64,000 nucleotides of DNA, taken from contig NZ_CBDDJZ010000001.1 in NCBI RefSeq assembly GCF_965229915.1, positions 4,030,001 through 4,094,000 of the forward strand. Direction: 5' to 3'. The position numbers and the translations under genes are program-made. The notes beneath the pieces are model-generated. The model saw only the letters and a program-made list of their open reading frames with translations, did no database searches and was not told the DNA's origin. Source of the DNA: Marinoscillum sp965229915 (GTDB lineage Bacteria > Bacteroidota > Bacteroidia > Cytophagales > Cyclobacteriaceae). The first letter of the stretch is position 1. Each line of letters starts with the position of its first letter. Shown one piece after another: positions 51,727-61,292 of this stretch.

Positions 51727-51730
51727 CGCC

Positions 51731-52387
51731 ATGCTAAAAGCCCAGGGAATTTTAAAAGCTTACGGCTCACTGCCAGTACTGAAAGGAATCGACTTGCATA
51801 TCAAAGAAGCGGAAGTGGTCTCCATTGTAGGGGCATCCGGTGCTGGGAAAAGTACATTACTTCATGTACTAGGCACGTTGGATTATCCGGATCAGGGCGA
51901 GATCTTATTGAACGGAACGAGCATATTCAAATTGAGTCAACAGAAACTGGCTGCTTTTCGCAATCAGCAGATCGGGTTTATATTTCAATTTCACAATCTG
52001 CTGCCGGAGTTCAGTGCATTGGAGAATGTGATGATCCCAGGGCTGATCGGAGGACGGCCCGCTCAAGAAGTAAAGAAGCGAGCAATGGAACTCTTGCAAA
52101 TGCTGGGCATGCTGGAGCGGAAGGAACATAAACCCTCCGAACTATCGGGAGGAGAACAACAACGCATCTCTGTAGCCAGAGCATTGATCAATGATCCGTC
52201 CATTGTGTTTGCTGACGAGCCAAGTGGTAACCTGGACTCCAAAAATGCCGACGAATTGCATGATCTTTTCTTTAAGCTAAGAGATGAACTCAAGCAGACG
52301 TTTGTCATTGTTACTCACAACAAAGAACTGGCCGAGATGGCTGACCGTAAACTGGAGATCGCTGATGGAGTGATTCTCACTGACTGA
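51731..52387 (+). CDS. lolD: ABC transporter ATP-binding protein, LolD-like
   Basis: 218 residues. Walker A GASGAGKST (34-42), signature LSGGEQQR, Walker B VFADEPSGNLD. The sequence fits the LolD/MacB ATPase class that drives FtsX-type permeases, so it is a candidate motor for the permeases in this window, although far from them. The next gene starts within its stop codon. Confidence 0.87.
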   Translation: MLKAQGILKAYGSLPVLKGIDLHIKEAEVVSIVGASGAGKSTLLHVLGTLDYPDQGEILLNGTSIFKLSQQKLAAFRNQQIGFIFQFHNLLPEFSALENVMIPGLIGGRPAQEVKKRAMELLQMLGMLERKEHKPSELSGGEQQRISVARALINDPSIVFADEPSGNLDSKNADELHDLFFKLRDELKQTFVIVTHNKELAEMADRKLEIADGVILTD

Positions 52388-53217
52388 TGTCTCGCGGTAT
52401 TCAATACATGCTGTTGGCCACTTTCATGTTTACACTCATGAAAGTGAGCGTCAAGCTGATTCCCCACATTCCAGCAATTGAAATCATTCTGTTTCGCTCA
52501 GTGATCTCTCTGGTCATTAGTGTCTATTATCTCCAGAAGCAACGGGTAAGTGTCTGGGGTAATAATAAACCGATTCTTATCCTTCGAGGGGTAGCGGGAG
52601 CCATTGCTTTAGTAACGTATTTCAGTTTGTTGCAGCAGATCCCTCTCGCCACCATGTCTACGCTTCAGTACCTGGCGCCCATTTTTACGGCCATCTTGGG
52701 GATCTTCCTGGTCAAAGAGAAGGTGCGTCCGTGGCAGTGGGTGTTCTTTGCAGTAAGTTTTGCAGGGGTACTGGTGGTTCGTGGGTTTGATGATCGGATC
52801 TCATTACTGCATTTAGGTATGGGAGTTGGAGCTTCTTTGTTTATGGGGTTGGCTTACAACTTTATCCGTATGCTGAAAAACTCGGAGCATCCTTTGGTGA
52901 TCATCTTCTATTTCCCGCTGGTGTTGATGCCGATAGCAGGTATTTGGTCTGCGATGGTGTGGGTTCAGCCGCAGGGATGGGATTGGTTGGTATTACTGGC
53001 GGTTGGTGTTTTCACTCAGATTGCCCAGTTTTTCATGACCAAGTCTTACCAGAGTGAGGAGCTTTCCAAAGTGTCTATACTTAACTATATCGGATTGATC
53101 TATGCGATTATCTTCGGGTGGGTCCTGTTTGATGAAACCTTCAATCTGATGACTTATGCCGGCATGGCGTTGGTGATCGTGGGAGTGGTGCTCAATGTAG
53201 TGTTCAAACGGAAGTAG
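52387..53217 (+). CDS. EamA/DMT-family transporter
   Basis: 276 residues, about ten transmembrane helices in two EamA repeats. LLATFMFTLMKVSVKLIPHIPAIEIILFRSV and APIFTAILGIFLVKEKVRPWQW are typical. Substrate unknown, probably a metabolite exporter. Its ATG shares one base with the lolD stop (TGATG), so it is translationally coupled. Confidence 0.85.
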   Translation: MSRGIQYMLLATFMFTLMKVSVKLIPHIPAIEIILFRSVISLVISVYYLQKQRVSVWGNNKPILILRGVAGAIALVTYFSLLQQIPLATMSTLQYLAPIFTAILGIFLVKEKVRPWQWVFFAVSFAGVLVVRGFDDRISLLHLGMGVGASLFMGLAYNFIRMLKNSEHPLVIIFYFPLVLMPIAGIWSAMVWVQPQGWDWLVLLAVGVFTQIAQFFMTKSYQSEELSKVSILNYIGLIYAIIFGWVLFDETFNLMTYAGMALVIVGVVLNVVFKRK

Positions 53218-53276
53218 ACGGGAACAATTGGGCGGTTTTCTTCTTTACATGAAGTACACCAATTTGAATTCAATTC

Positions 53277-54008
53277 ATGGCAGGACATAGCAAATGGGCA
53301 AACATCAAACGACGAAAAGGTGCACAAGATGCGAAGCGAGGTAAGGTTTTTACCAAGTTGATCCGAGAAATATGGGTTGCTGCAAAAGAAGGAGGACCCG
53401 ACCCAGAGGCGAATCCCAGATTGCGATTGGCTATCCAAAATGCTAAGGGGCAGAATATGCCTAAGGAGAATATCCAGCGCGCAATAGAGAAAGGAACGGG
53501 GGGAGATGATGACGACTTTGAGTCCATTACTTACGAAGGCTACGCGGCCCATGGTGTTGCGATTTTTTTGGAATGCCTTACAGATAATCAAAACCGAACG
53601 GTAGCAACGATCCGAAACTTGTTTTCAAAAGCTGGCGGTAATCTTGCCAAAAATGGGTCTGTCGATTACTTATTTGATCGGAAGGGGATCTTTGAAGTAA
53701 TACTACCTGAACCAGATGAGGATTTACTCCTACAGCTAATTGATGCAGGAGCAGAGGAGGCTGAGTTTCAGGATGGATACCTGCACATCACTTGTGCGAT
53801 GGAGGATTTTGGCAATATGCAACATGAGGTAGATTCACTAAATCTGGAAGTGGAAAACGCAGAACTGCAGCGAATTCCTAAGACTACTATGGAACTGTCA
53901 GTTGATCAACGAGATTCGGTCCTGAAGTTAATTGATCAATTTGAAGATGAAGATGACGTACAGAAGGTTTTTCACAATCTGGAGTGGGGTGAAGAGCAGT
54001 TGGTTTAG
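53277..54008 (+). CDS. YebC/PmpR (TACO1) family protein
   Basis: 243 residues. N-terminal MAGHSKWANIKRRKGAQDAKRGKVFTKLIREI, middle GPDPEANPRLRLAIQNAKGQNMPKENIQRAIEKG, then DDDDFESITYEGYAAHGVAIFLECLTDN. YebC proteins help ribosomes over hard stretches (proline runs) and are often called regulators. Intact and of normal length. Confidence 0.93.
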   Translation: MAGHSKWANIKRRKGAQDAKRGKVFTKLIREIWVAAKEGGPDPEANPRLRLAIQNAKGQNMPKENIQRAIEKGTGGDDDDFESITYEGYAAHGVAIFLECLTDNQNRTVATIRNLFSKAGGNLAKNGSVDYLFDRKGIFEVILPEPDEDLLLQLIDAGAEEAEFQDGYLHITCAMEDFGNMQHEVDSLNLEVENAELQRIPKTTMELSVDQRDSVLKLIDQFEDEDDVQKVFHNLEWGEEQLV

Positions 54009-54135
54009 TTTTAACCAGGACCTTTGGCGTATTTTGGTTATCAGGTTTTAATCGGATAGAGAATTACGTGTTTATTGGTAATGCTGTTTGCATTATCTTT
54101 TGGTTTAATATTTAAAGTATCTAACTCATGTCTCT

Positions 54136-54762
54136 ATGAAAAAACGATGGACTTTATGGCAAAAGCTAAAGGCAGTTACTGCCCTGATAGTGGTTTTCTT
54201 GCTAGTGTTGGCTACTAACCTCATGGATAAGAAACATCTGGAAATGGTGGAAAATTCGCTTACCAGTGTGTACAAGGATCGATTGTTAGCCAAAGATTAC
54301 CTGTACAAAATATCACGTCAGCTTCAGCAAAAGAGAAATGTACTTCGTCAGCAGGATTTAAATCAAATTGAAAGAACTATAGAAGCGGCTGATGACTCAC
54401 TGCAGACGTTGATGAACTTGTATGAACAAACGAAGATGACAGGAGATGAGCATCAGCGATTATTGGAGCTTAAACACATAGAGGATAACCTCATCAGGAA
54501 GGAAAACCTCCTGTTCAACACTAAAGACCAGGTGGAAATGGAAGCTGTCAAGGAGGAAGTGATTCTGACCCATGAGGATATGATCCTGAAAATTGATCAA
54601 TTGTTTGCCATCCAGATGAAAGAGGGTAAGCGTCAAATAGACAATTCCAATCGCGCCATTGACCGGAGCAACTTTATAGCTCAGCTGGAGATAGGCGCTT
54701 TGATAGTAATCGGATTAATCCTTCAGTTTTTGATCTTTTTCAAGCCAGCAAGTGATGACTGA
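54136..54762 (+). CDS. Four-helix-bundle chemoreceptor-like sensor without signalling domain
   Basis: 208 residues. Two transmembrane helices (residues about 12-31 and 183-202) enclose a mostly helical periplasmic domain like the 4HB_MCP sensor (RDRLLAKDYLYKISRQLQQKRN). The protein stops 6 residues after the second helix, so no HAMP, MCP or kinase output exists. A second sensor-only protein is at 10792. Function unknown. Confidence 0.7.
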   Translation: MKKRWTLWQKLKAVTALIVVFLLVLATNLMDKKHLEMVENSLTSVYKDRLLAKDYLYKISRQLQQKRNVLRQQDLNQIERTIEAADDSLQTLMNLYEQTKMTGDEHQRLLELKHIEDNLIRKENLLFNTKDQVEMEAVKEEVILTHEDMILKIDQLFAIQMKEGKRQIDNSNRAIDRSNFIAQLEIGALIVIGLILQFLIFFKPASDD

Positions 54763-54771
54763 GGGTAAATG

Positions 54772-54803
54772 AAAAAACCCTGACAAAGATTGCCAGGGTT
54801 TCT
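54772..54803. terminator. Bidirectional terminator
   Basis: AAACCCTG / CAGGGTTT stem, T-rich on both sides, between the sensor gene and gap (convergent). Confidence 0.8.
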
Positions 54804-54828
54804 TAGGAATTTTACGAGGAGTAAAATA

Positions 54829-55836
54829 TTAACCTTTAGAAGCGATGAACTCTAGAAGCTCAACCACTTTCGTAGAGTATCCCCACTCATTATCATACCA
54901 GGAAACTACTTTCACGAATGAAGGAGTCAGCTGGATACCAGCACCTGCATCGAAGATGGAAGTTCTTGAGTCACCGATGAAATCGTTAGATACTACCGCG
55001 TCTTCGGTGTAACCAAGCACACCTTTCAGCTCGCCTTCAGAGGCTTCTTTCATAGCAGCACAGATTTCTTCATATGAAGTTTCTTTTTTCAACTGAACTG
55101 TCAAGTCAACAACTGATACGTCCGGAGTTGGTACTCGGAATGCCATACCAGTCAACTTGCCATTCAATTCAGGAATTACTTTACCTACCGCTTTAGCAGC
55201 ACCTGTAGATGAAGGGATGATGTTTTGACCAGCACCGCGTCCACCTCTCCAGTCTTTCATAGAAGGACCGTCTACTGTTTTCTGAGTAGCAGTAGTGGCG
55301 TGTACAGTGGTCATCAATCCGCTTTCGATACCGAATTTGTCATTCAATACTTTAGCAACCGGAGCCAGACAGTTGGTCGTACAAGATGCATTCGATACAA
55401 ACTGCATGTCAGAGGTATACTTGTCCTGATTTACACCCATTACGAACATCGGCGTGTCATCTTTAGAAGGAGCAGACATGATCACTTTTTTAGCACCAGC
55501 GTCAATGTGACCTTGAGCTTTTTCTTTTGTCAAGAACAAACCAGTAGACTCTACCACGTACTCTGCACCTACATCACCCCATTTTAGGTCAGCAGGATTC
55601 TTTTCTGAAGTCACTCGGATCTCAGATCCATTCACTATTAGCTTACCATCTTTTACTTCCACAGTACCTTTGAACTGGCCATGAGTGGAGTCATACTTTA
55701 GCATGTAAGCGATGTATTCTACGTCTAGCAGGTCATTGATACCTACTACTTCAATATTTTCTTTTTCGGCAGCTACACGGAATACCAATCTTCCGATACG
55801 TCCGAATCCATTGATTCCGATTTTGACTTTTGACAT
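54829..55836 (-). CDS. gap: Glyceraldehyde-3-phosphate dehydrogenase
   Basis: 335 residues. KIGINGFGRIGRLVFR NAD site, catalytic Cys152 in SNASCTTNCLAP, and SWYDNEWGYSTKVVEL near the end. Glycolysis and gluconeogenesis. Monocistronic with a strong promoter. Confidence 0.96.
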   Translation of the reverse strand: MSKVKIGINGFGRIGRLVFRVAAEKENIEVVGINDLLDVEYIAYMLKYDSTHGQFKGTVEVKDGKLIVNGSEIRVTSEKNPADLKWGDVGAEYVVESTGLFLTKEKAQGHIDAGAKKVIMSAPSKDDTPMFVMGVNQDKYTSDMQFVSNASCTTNCLAPVAKVLNDKFGIESGLMTTVHATTATQKTVDGPSMKDWRGGRGAGQNIIPSSTGAAKAVGKVIPELNGKLTGMAFRVPTPDVSVVDLTVQLKKETSYEEICAAMKEASEGELKGVLGYTEDAVVSNDFIGDSRTSIFDAGAGIQLTPSFVKVVSWYDNEWGYSTKVVELLEFIASKG

Positions 55837-55876
55837 GTTATTTGGTTTTTTACGGATTATTCAAAATAATTCTCTG

Positions 55877-55907
55877 CAAATCTATAACTAGATTTTTTGG
55901 AAGCAAA
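55877..55907 (-). promoter_or_regulatory. Promoter of gap
   Basis: Minus strand TTTG, 19 bases, TAGATTTG, a perfect match to the Bacteroidota consensus. About 40 bases before the ATG. Confidence 0.75.
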
Positions 55908-56091
55908 TATGTTGTAGGTTTAGTTTAATCAGTGATTAAAAGATTTCACTATGACTTTGGTCATTGCCTGGTTGACAACACTTATGCTATCTACTTCCAT
56001 TCATGTAAATGCGATTCTAATTCTTTTAATTCCGCACATTCTGGTTTTTATTTAATTTCAGGTTTGATTTCAAATAAACTCTATACAACTA

Positions 56092-58941
56092 ATGAAAAAC
56101 TTAAGATTTGTGATGGTGCTGTTGTCCGCACTGGTGCTCGCATCGTGCTCTTCCGGTACAACAGAGACTGAGGGCTCGAAGAAGCTTTCAGTTGATTTTG
56201 AAAAGTATCAGCTGTCTAATGGCCTGGATGTGGTGCTTCATGAAGATCATTCAGACCCGATTGTGGCGGTATCTATTGTGGTGCATGTGGGCTCTAACCG
56301 TGAGAAACCCGGCAGAACTGGTTTTGCACACTTTTTTGAGCACATGCTGTTCCAAAAGTCTGAAAATGTACCCGAAGGAGGATTCTTCAAAAACATCAAT
56401 GAGTGGGGTGGTACTTTCAATGGAGGAACCTCCAATGATTTTACTATTTACTTTGAGACGGTGCCGAAAGATGCTTTGGAAAAAGTGCTTTGGATGGAGT
56501 CTGATAGAATGGGATATTTTATCAACGCAGTATCCTTGACGGACCTGGAAGGTGAGAAGCCGGTGGTGCAGAATGAAAAGCGTCAGCGAGTAGATAACCA
56601 ACCGTATGGTCACACTGATTATGTGATCAGAAAAGCAATGTACCCTGAAGGCCATCCGTACAACTGGACGGTGATTGGCGAACTGGAGGACTTGCAAAAT
56701 GCGACTATCGAAGATGTTAAAGAATTTTACGATAAGTGGTATGGACCAAATAATGCTACGTTGGTCATTGCCGGAGATTTCAACTCGGAAGAGGTAAAAG
56801 GTCAGGTTGAAAAATACTTTGGAGAGATTCCATCGCGTGGTGAAGATGTGCCTATGGAGCCAATGCCAGTTTCACTCGATGAGACCAAAGTTCTTTATTA
56901 CGAAGACAATTTTGCTCAGCTGCCAGAGATGCGTCTGACATTCCCTACGGTGGAGCAGTATAATAAGGACCAATGGGCCTTGGATGCCTTGCAGGAAATC
57001 CTCACAGATGGAAAAAGAGCTCCATTATATAAGGTATTGGTAGAGCAAGCTGAGGTAGCTCCAGAGTCTGGCGTAAGCGCTTTCCATAGTGCCAACGAGC
57101 TGGCTGGTACGTTCACCATTAGAGTTCGAGCCAACAAAGGAGTGGATCTAGATACGGTGCGGACCCTTGTGTTTGATGCGTTGGATAAGTTCGAAACAGA
57201 AGGATTTTCTCAGAAAGATCTGGAACGAATCAAAGCCCGTCAGGAAACTAATTTCTACAATGGTATTTCTAGCGTGTTCAGCAAGTCATTGCAACTGGCC
57301 CTTTACAATGAGTATGCAGGCGATCCAGGGTACATTACGAATGATATAGAGAATATCAAAAGTGTGACCAAAGACGATGTAATGCGTGTTTACAAGCAAT
57401 ATATCAAAGGTAAGAACCACATCGTTACCAACTTTGTGCCTACCGGAGCAGCTAATCTGGCCATGAACAATGCGGTAGCCGCTGATGTGAAAGAAGAAGA
57501 TCTGAACGAGTTTAAACCATCAGAAGTGATGGAGCAGGAAGGTGATTTCACTTACACCAAGACACCTTCTTCATTTGATCGAAGTGTGGAACCTGAGTTT
57601 GGTGAGGAGCCGTTGGTGTCTCCTCCGGCTATTTGGACTGCCAAAACTTCCAATGGAATAGATGTTTACGGAATCGAAAGCAATGAGCTGCCTTTGGTTC
57701 AGTTTAGTTTTAGAATCATGGGAGGTCTGTACGTGGACAATCCAGAGAAAGTAGGGGCTGCTAACCTCATCACTGATTTGATGATGGAAGGTACCGCCAA
57801 TAAAACCCCAGAAGAGTTGGAAGATGCCATTGGTCAGCTCGGATCTTCTATTAACATGGGGACTTCTGATGAGTACATTACTATTTCAGGAAACTGTCTT
57901 GCCAGAAACTATGAAGCAACCATGGCTTTGGTGACCGAGATTCTGCTGGAGCCAAGATGGGATGCGGCTGAGTTTGAGCGTATCAAAAAGGGAACGATCA
58001 ATACGATCCAACAGCGTGAAGCGAATCCAAATGCCGTGGCTAGTACGGTTCGTAACAAACTACTTTATGGGGAAGGTCATATTTTGTCTAATCCAACAAT
58101 TGGCTACACCGAAACGGTGGAAGCTATTACTCTGGATGATGTGAAGGCTTATTATGAGAAAAACTTCTCACCCACGGTGACTAATTATCACGTTGCAGGT
58201 GCTGTGAGTCAGCAAGACGTGATGAATACGCTGAGCAAATTTGAAGGCTGGGAAGCTAAAGAGGTGGTCATTCCTTCGTTTGATGTTCCGGAAGTTCCAA
58301 GTGAGCCGCAGGTGTATTTTGTAGACATTCCGAATGCCAAGCAGTCCGTGATCAACATCGTGCGACTGACTGTACCTGGAGATGACCCTGCGTATAATCT
58401 CATCAACATTGCCAATGATCGATTGGGTGGAGGCTCTAGTGGACAATTGTTCCAGATTCTGCGCGAAGAGAAGCAATTCACCTACGGAGCTTACTCATTT
58501 GTATCCAGACAGGCTTTTGATCCGGGAATGTGGATGGCTGCCTCTAGTGTGCAATCAGCAGTGACTGCTCCGGCTATGGAGACCTTCAAGGAAGTGATAG
58601 GGAACTACGCAGCTAATTACACTGAAGAGGAGTTGCGCAAAACGCAGGTTTCGATGATCAAAGAAAATACACGAAGATTTGAAACCTTGTTTAGTTTGAT
58701 TGGAATTCTTCAGAATATTAGCACCTATGATCTGCCGAAAGACTACCTGGATGTGGAGCAGCAGGCAGTGCGAGACATGACTGTTGAGAAAGTACGTGAG
58801 ACGGTCAATCAGTACATGGACTTAAGCAACATGATTTACATCATCGTAGGGGATAAGGCTACCCAGTACGAGCCACTCAGAGTAGATGGGCCTGGTGATC
58901 CAGTAGTGGTAGATAAATATGGCGATCCAGTAGCTATGTAA
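56092..58941 (+). CDS. Lipoprotein M16 zinc metallopeptidase (two-domain)
   Basis: 949 residues. Lipoprotein signal with Cys19 (LVLASC). Zinc motif HFFEH at 80-84, third ligand Glu162 in VVQNEKRQRV. A second M16 half starts near 500. Paralogue of the 15567 gene but lipid-anchored instead of soluble. Monocistronic with its own terminator. Confidence 0.9.
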   Translation: MKNLRFVMVLLSALVLASCSSGTTETEGSKKLSVDFEKYQLSNGLDVVLHEDHSDPIVAVSIVVHVGSNREKPGRTGFAHFFEHMLFQKSENVPEGGFFKNINEWGGTFNGGTSNDFTIYFETVPKDALEKVLWMESDRMGYFINAVSLTDLEGEKPVVQNEKRQRVDNQPYGHTDYVIRKAMYPEGHPYNWTVIGELEDLQNATIEDVKEFYDKWYGPNNATLVIAGDFNSEEVKGQVEKYFGEIPSRGEDVPMEPMPVSLDETKVLYYEDNFAQLPEMRLTFPTVEQYNKDQWALDALQEILTDGKRAPLYKVLVEQAEVAPESGVSAFHSANELAGTFTIRVRANKGVDLDTVRTLVFDALDKFETEGFSQKDLERIKARQETNFYNGISSVFSKSLQLALYNEYAGDPGYITNDIENIKSVTKDDVMRVYKQYIKGKNHIVTNFVPTGAANLAMNNAVAADVKEEDLNEFKPSEVMEQEGDFTYTKTPSSFDRSVEPEFGEEPLVSPPAIWTAKTSNGIDVYGIESNELPLVQFSFRIMGGLYVDNPEKVGAANLITDLMMEGTANKTPEELEDAIGQLGSSINMGTSDEYITISGNCLARNYEATMALVTEILLEPRWDAAEFERIKKGTINTIQQREANPNAVASTVRNKLLYGEGHILSNPTIGYTETVEAITLDDVKAYYEKNFSPTVTNYHVAGAVSQQDVMNTLSKFEGWEAKEVVIPSFDVPEVPSEPQVYFVDIPNAKQSVINIVRLTVPGDDPAYNLINIANDRLGGGSSGQLFQILREEKQFTYGAYSFVSRQAFDPGMWMAASSVQSAVTAPAMETFKEVIGNYAANYTEEELRKTQVSMIKENTRRFETLFSLIGILQNISTYDLPKDYLDVEQQAVRDMTVEKVRETVNQYMDLSNMIYIIVGDKATQYEPLRVDGPGDPVVVDKYGDPVAM

Positions 58942-58961
58942 AACGTCCAAAAAGGCTTGAA

Positions 58962-58995
58962 AAATGGGTTTCAGAAATGGAGCCCATTTTTTTAT
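58962..58995 (+). terminator. Terminator of the M16 gene
   Basis: AAATGGG / CCCATTT stem with a 14-base loop, followed by TTTTTTT. Confidence 0.75.
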
Positions 58996-59098
58996 AGATT
59001 TTTTTTGATGGTGCATTTGCAAATATGAAAGGTGGTTTTATATTTGCACTCCCAAACACAGAGAAGCAGTTAAAATTGCCGATTTGTACTAAGAATTT

Positions 59099-59150
59099 GG
59101 TCCCTTCGTCTAGGGGTTATGGGCGGCCGGCTAGGCACGCCAGGTTTTCA
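59099..59150 (+). pseudogene. Broken tRNA-Glu: 5' half with 14-15 nt insertion
   Basis: GGTCCCTTCGTCTAGGGGTTA and GCCAGGTTTTCA match the intact tRNA-Glu 110 bases downstream up to the anticodon loop, then the match stops. Between the two parts, where the intact gene has GGAC, there are 19 bases containing TGGGCGGCCGGCTA, 12 of 14 identical to a rotation of the 14-nt unit found in the palindromes. Confidence 0.75.
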
Positions 59151-59208
59151 GACTGAGATGAAAACATTTAGACGACAACTTTAAAAGTAAAGTTGAATAA
59201 AAACACTC

Positions 59209-59280
59209 GGTCCCTTCGTCTAGGGGTTAGGACGCCAGGTTTTCATCCTGGAAACAGGGGTTCGATTCCCCTAGGGACTG
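59209..59280 (+). tRNA. tRNA-Glu (anticodon TTC)
   Basis: 72 bases, complete cloverleaf. Acceptor GGTCCCT / AGGGACT with a G-T pair at the end, anticodon arm CCAGG-TTTTCAT-CCTGG with TTC at 59242-59244, T arm AGGGG-TTCGATT-CCCCT. CCA is not encoded. A terminator follows. Confidence 0.95.
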
Positions 59281-59284
59281 CACT

Positions 59285-59324
59285 AAAAACCCTGACAGGC
59301 AAACAGCTCGTCAGGGTTTTTTCG
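59285..59324. terminator. Bidirectional terminator after tRNA-Glu
   Basis: AAACCCTGAC / GTCAGGGTTT stem with a 13-base loop and T run; serves the tRNA and the AraC fragment. Confidence 0.8.
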
Positions 59325-59330
59325 TTTGCG

Positions 59331-59740
59331 TTATTCCGTGACATTCTGCTTTCTTAGATCAGTAGGAGACTGGCCGGTCTTTTTCTTAAAGAGCCTGCTG
59401 AAGTAGTGAATCGAGTCGAATCCCAGCTTATAAGTAATCTCTTTAACTGGAATTTCAGTAGCCACTATCAATTCTTTAGCACGCATCATTTTTAGATCAA
59501 GAAAGAACTGATGCGGTGCCAAGCCAGTATACAACTTGAATACCTTTCTAAAATAGGAGTAGCTCACATTGTGCTGGCGGGAGAATTCGTGAAAATCTGC
59601 TTCGTGATTGACATTCTCCCACATGTAGTTTTTTGCTTCGTTGATTAATGCATCTACTTCTTTTCCTTCAAACTGTTGTGACTTTAAGAATGAGTCAATG
59701 TAACCAAATAGCTTTAATAGAAGTCCTGAACTGATTTTTT
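59331..59740 (-). pseudogene. AraC-family regulator, C-terminal part only
   Basis: The frame is open on the minus strand from near 59740 (first in-frame ATG at 59624). It reads SSGLLLKLFGYIDSFLKSQQF, then WENVNHEADFHEFSRQHNVSYSYFRKVFKLYTGLAPHQFFLDLKMMRAKEL and the second helix-turn-helix IPVKEITYKLGFDSIHYFSRLFKKKTGQSP. The DNA-binding half is whole; the cupin-type N-terminal half of this family is missing. It abuts the cut end of a phosphoesterase gene. Confidence 0.7.
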
Positions 59741-60145
59741 GATATTGCTTGATTCACTATCAGGAATTTGTGAGAACAATGTTGTGAATAGAATCCTCAC
59801 ATCACCAATTATAATTGTTTCATTATTAATATAATGCATGTTCTCTCGGACCTGTTTCCTGAATGAAGATAGTGCTGCAGCAATTGGGAATTGCTTTCCG
59901 TAGAATTCATGATTACCTGGAATCATATAGACCTTCTCAAAACCTTCAGATAATAGATCCAAGACCTTAGAGCTATTCACTGTATCATCTAGTAATATCG
60001 AATCTCCAGCGAGTAACAAAACCTTTGCGATAGGCTCAATGGGATTCTTAAGGAGATATTGTGGATTGGCAGGAAATTCAAGGTGAAGGTCTGAAGCGTA
60101 CTGTATAGTCAATAGTCGAGAATTTAAAATAGGGTAGTTGTTCAA
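59714..60145 (-). pseudogene. Metallophosphoesterase, C-terminally truncated
   Basis: 143 residues. Calcineurin-like N terminus: IQYASDLHLEF (DxH), VLLLAGDSI (GD) and VYMIPGNHEFYG (GNH[E]). The family is usually about 250 residues, with further His ligands in the C-terminal half, which is lost here: the frame runs out right where the AraC fragment begins. Not expected to be active. Confidence 0.7.
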
Positions 60146-60447
60146 ATATCGTAAATCAACTTATCAAATGTTGCGGATCATCAGCCAGTTTACGTTGAAC
60201 TTGAGCCAAGATTTAAAATGGGTTTAATTTCTTCAGCCAAGCTGAACACCACCTCAGCTAGCTAGAGCTAATTTCAAGCCAAACTCAGCGAATCTTGATC
60301 TATGCAAAGCTAACATCAAGCCCTCAAAGTACTCCCATCCCTAAGTGCCACAGAAAAGGTTCGCCATAAAGCCTTCTCTTTGGCCCATGCTTGTTTATTG
60401 CGCTTCCTTTTGGTCATTGAGTTCTTGATGTAGGTGAGGCATAAATC
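60146..60447. other. 302-bp gap; weak small ORF on the minus strand
   Basis: A frame of 33 residues plus stop (60316-60417, minus, MTKRKRNKQAW...) is very basic; no family was recognised. A short hairpin TTCAGC-CAA-GCTGAA lies near 60233. Nothing else is seen. Confidence 0.25.
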
Positions 60448-60945
60448 ATGTTTCACTTAATGCATATACCAATGTCACAAGAACAAATTATCCAACCATT
60501 CAAAAAATCAATCCAGGAAATTCAAATAGTGAAAGAACCAGATATTGAATTCGAACAGATCAAAATCCACTCCTCAAGAGACGTTGCTGAATTACTATGT
60601 TCAATCTGGCCGGTCGCTCTTAATTACCGGGAGGCATTCATTTCTCTCAACTTAGATCGTGGCAACAAACCATTATCATATGCCTTAATCAGCATAGGAG
60701 GTATATCATCTACTGTGGTTGATGTGAAGGTCATTATGCAGCATGCTTTAATGTCAAATGCGTCATCAATTATCATTGCCCACAATCATCCGTCAGGAAA
60801 TCTCAAGGCGTCACAAGCTGACCTGAATGTAACCAAAAAGGTAAAGGCTGCTTGTGAGGTGATGGAAATATCACTCCTGGACCACATCATTGTTACCGAT
60901 GAGAGTGGTAAGTATTACTCCTTTTCAGATGAGAGTATGATTTAA
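60448..60945 (+). CDS. RadC-like JAB/MPN domain protein
   Basis: 165 residues (MSQEQIIQPFKKS at 60472 is a likely alternative start). The JAMM metal motif is whole: AHNHPSGNLKASQAD (His-x-His-x7-Ser-x2-Asp). Such short RadC-like proteins ride on mobile elements in Bacteroidota and may have a nuclease or deubiquitinase-like fold; activity unknown. It sits in the scarred segment between two broken tRNA pieces. Confidence 0.82.
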   Translation: MFHLMHIPMSQEQIIQPFKKSIQEIQIVKEPDIEFEQIKIHSSRDVAELLCSIWPVALNYREAFISLNLDRGNKPLSYALISIGGISSTVVDVKVIMQHALMSNASSIIIAHNHPSGNLKASQADLNVTKKVKAACEVMEISLLDHIIVTDESGKYYSFSDESMI

Positions 60946-61292
60946 TTGATTATTTACTTAATATCTTGAATAGAGTTCACCTCTAGGACAATCAATTAGT
61001 CTATCGAACAAAATGAGTATACCGAGCGTCTAATTCATTTCGTGGATTCGGAATAACCTACAAATCAGTACTCCCATTTCTTCCAGGATCTTAGGCCGGA
61101 AGCTTCCCTAATGATATTAGCATTACACTCAAATATGTTTGTTCTGAGTCTTTAGACCTAACGTCGCAGAAAACAGCTACCCTTGAGGAGTCGTTTAGGT
61201 CCATATAAAGGCATGGATAATAGACGAGTTTACATCTAACTGATTATTCCAATAATTTTTATTTTCTTTGCTTTATTAGTTAATCATTTTGG
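60946..61292. other. 347-bp gap, nothing recognised
   Basis: A/T-rich sequence with no frame longer than a few dozen codons and no repeat shared with the rest of the window. Confidence 0.4.

Noticed and set aside
60316..60456. Small basic ORF on the minus strand
   Set aside because: Only 33-46 residues, GTG or ATG start unclear, overlaps the RadC-like start, and no family; mentioned only as a weak possibility in the gap entry.
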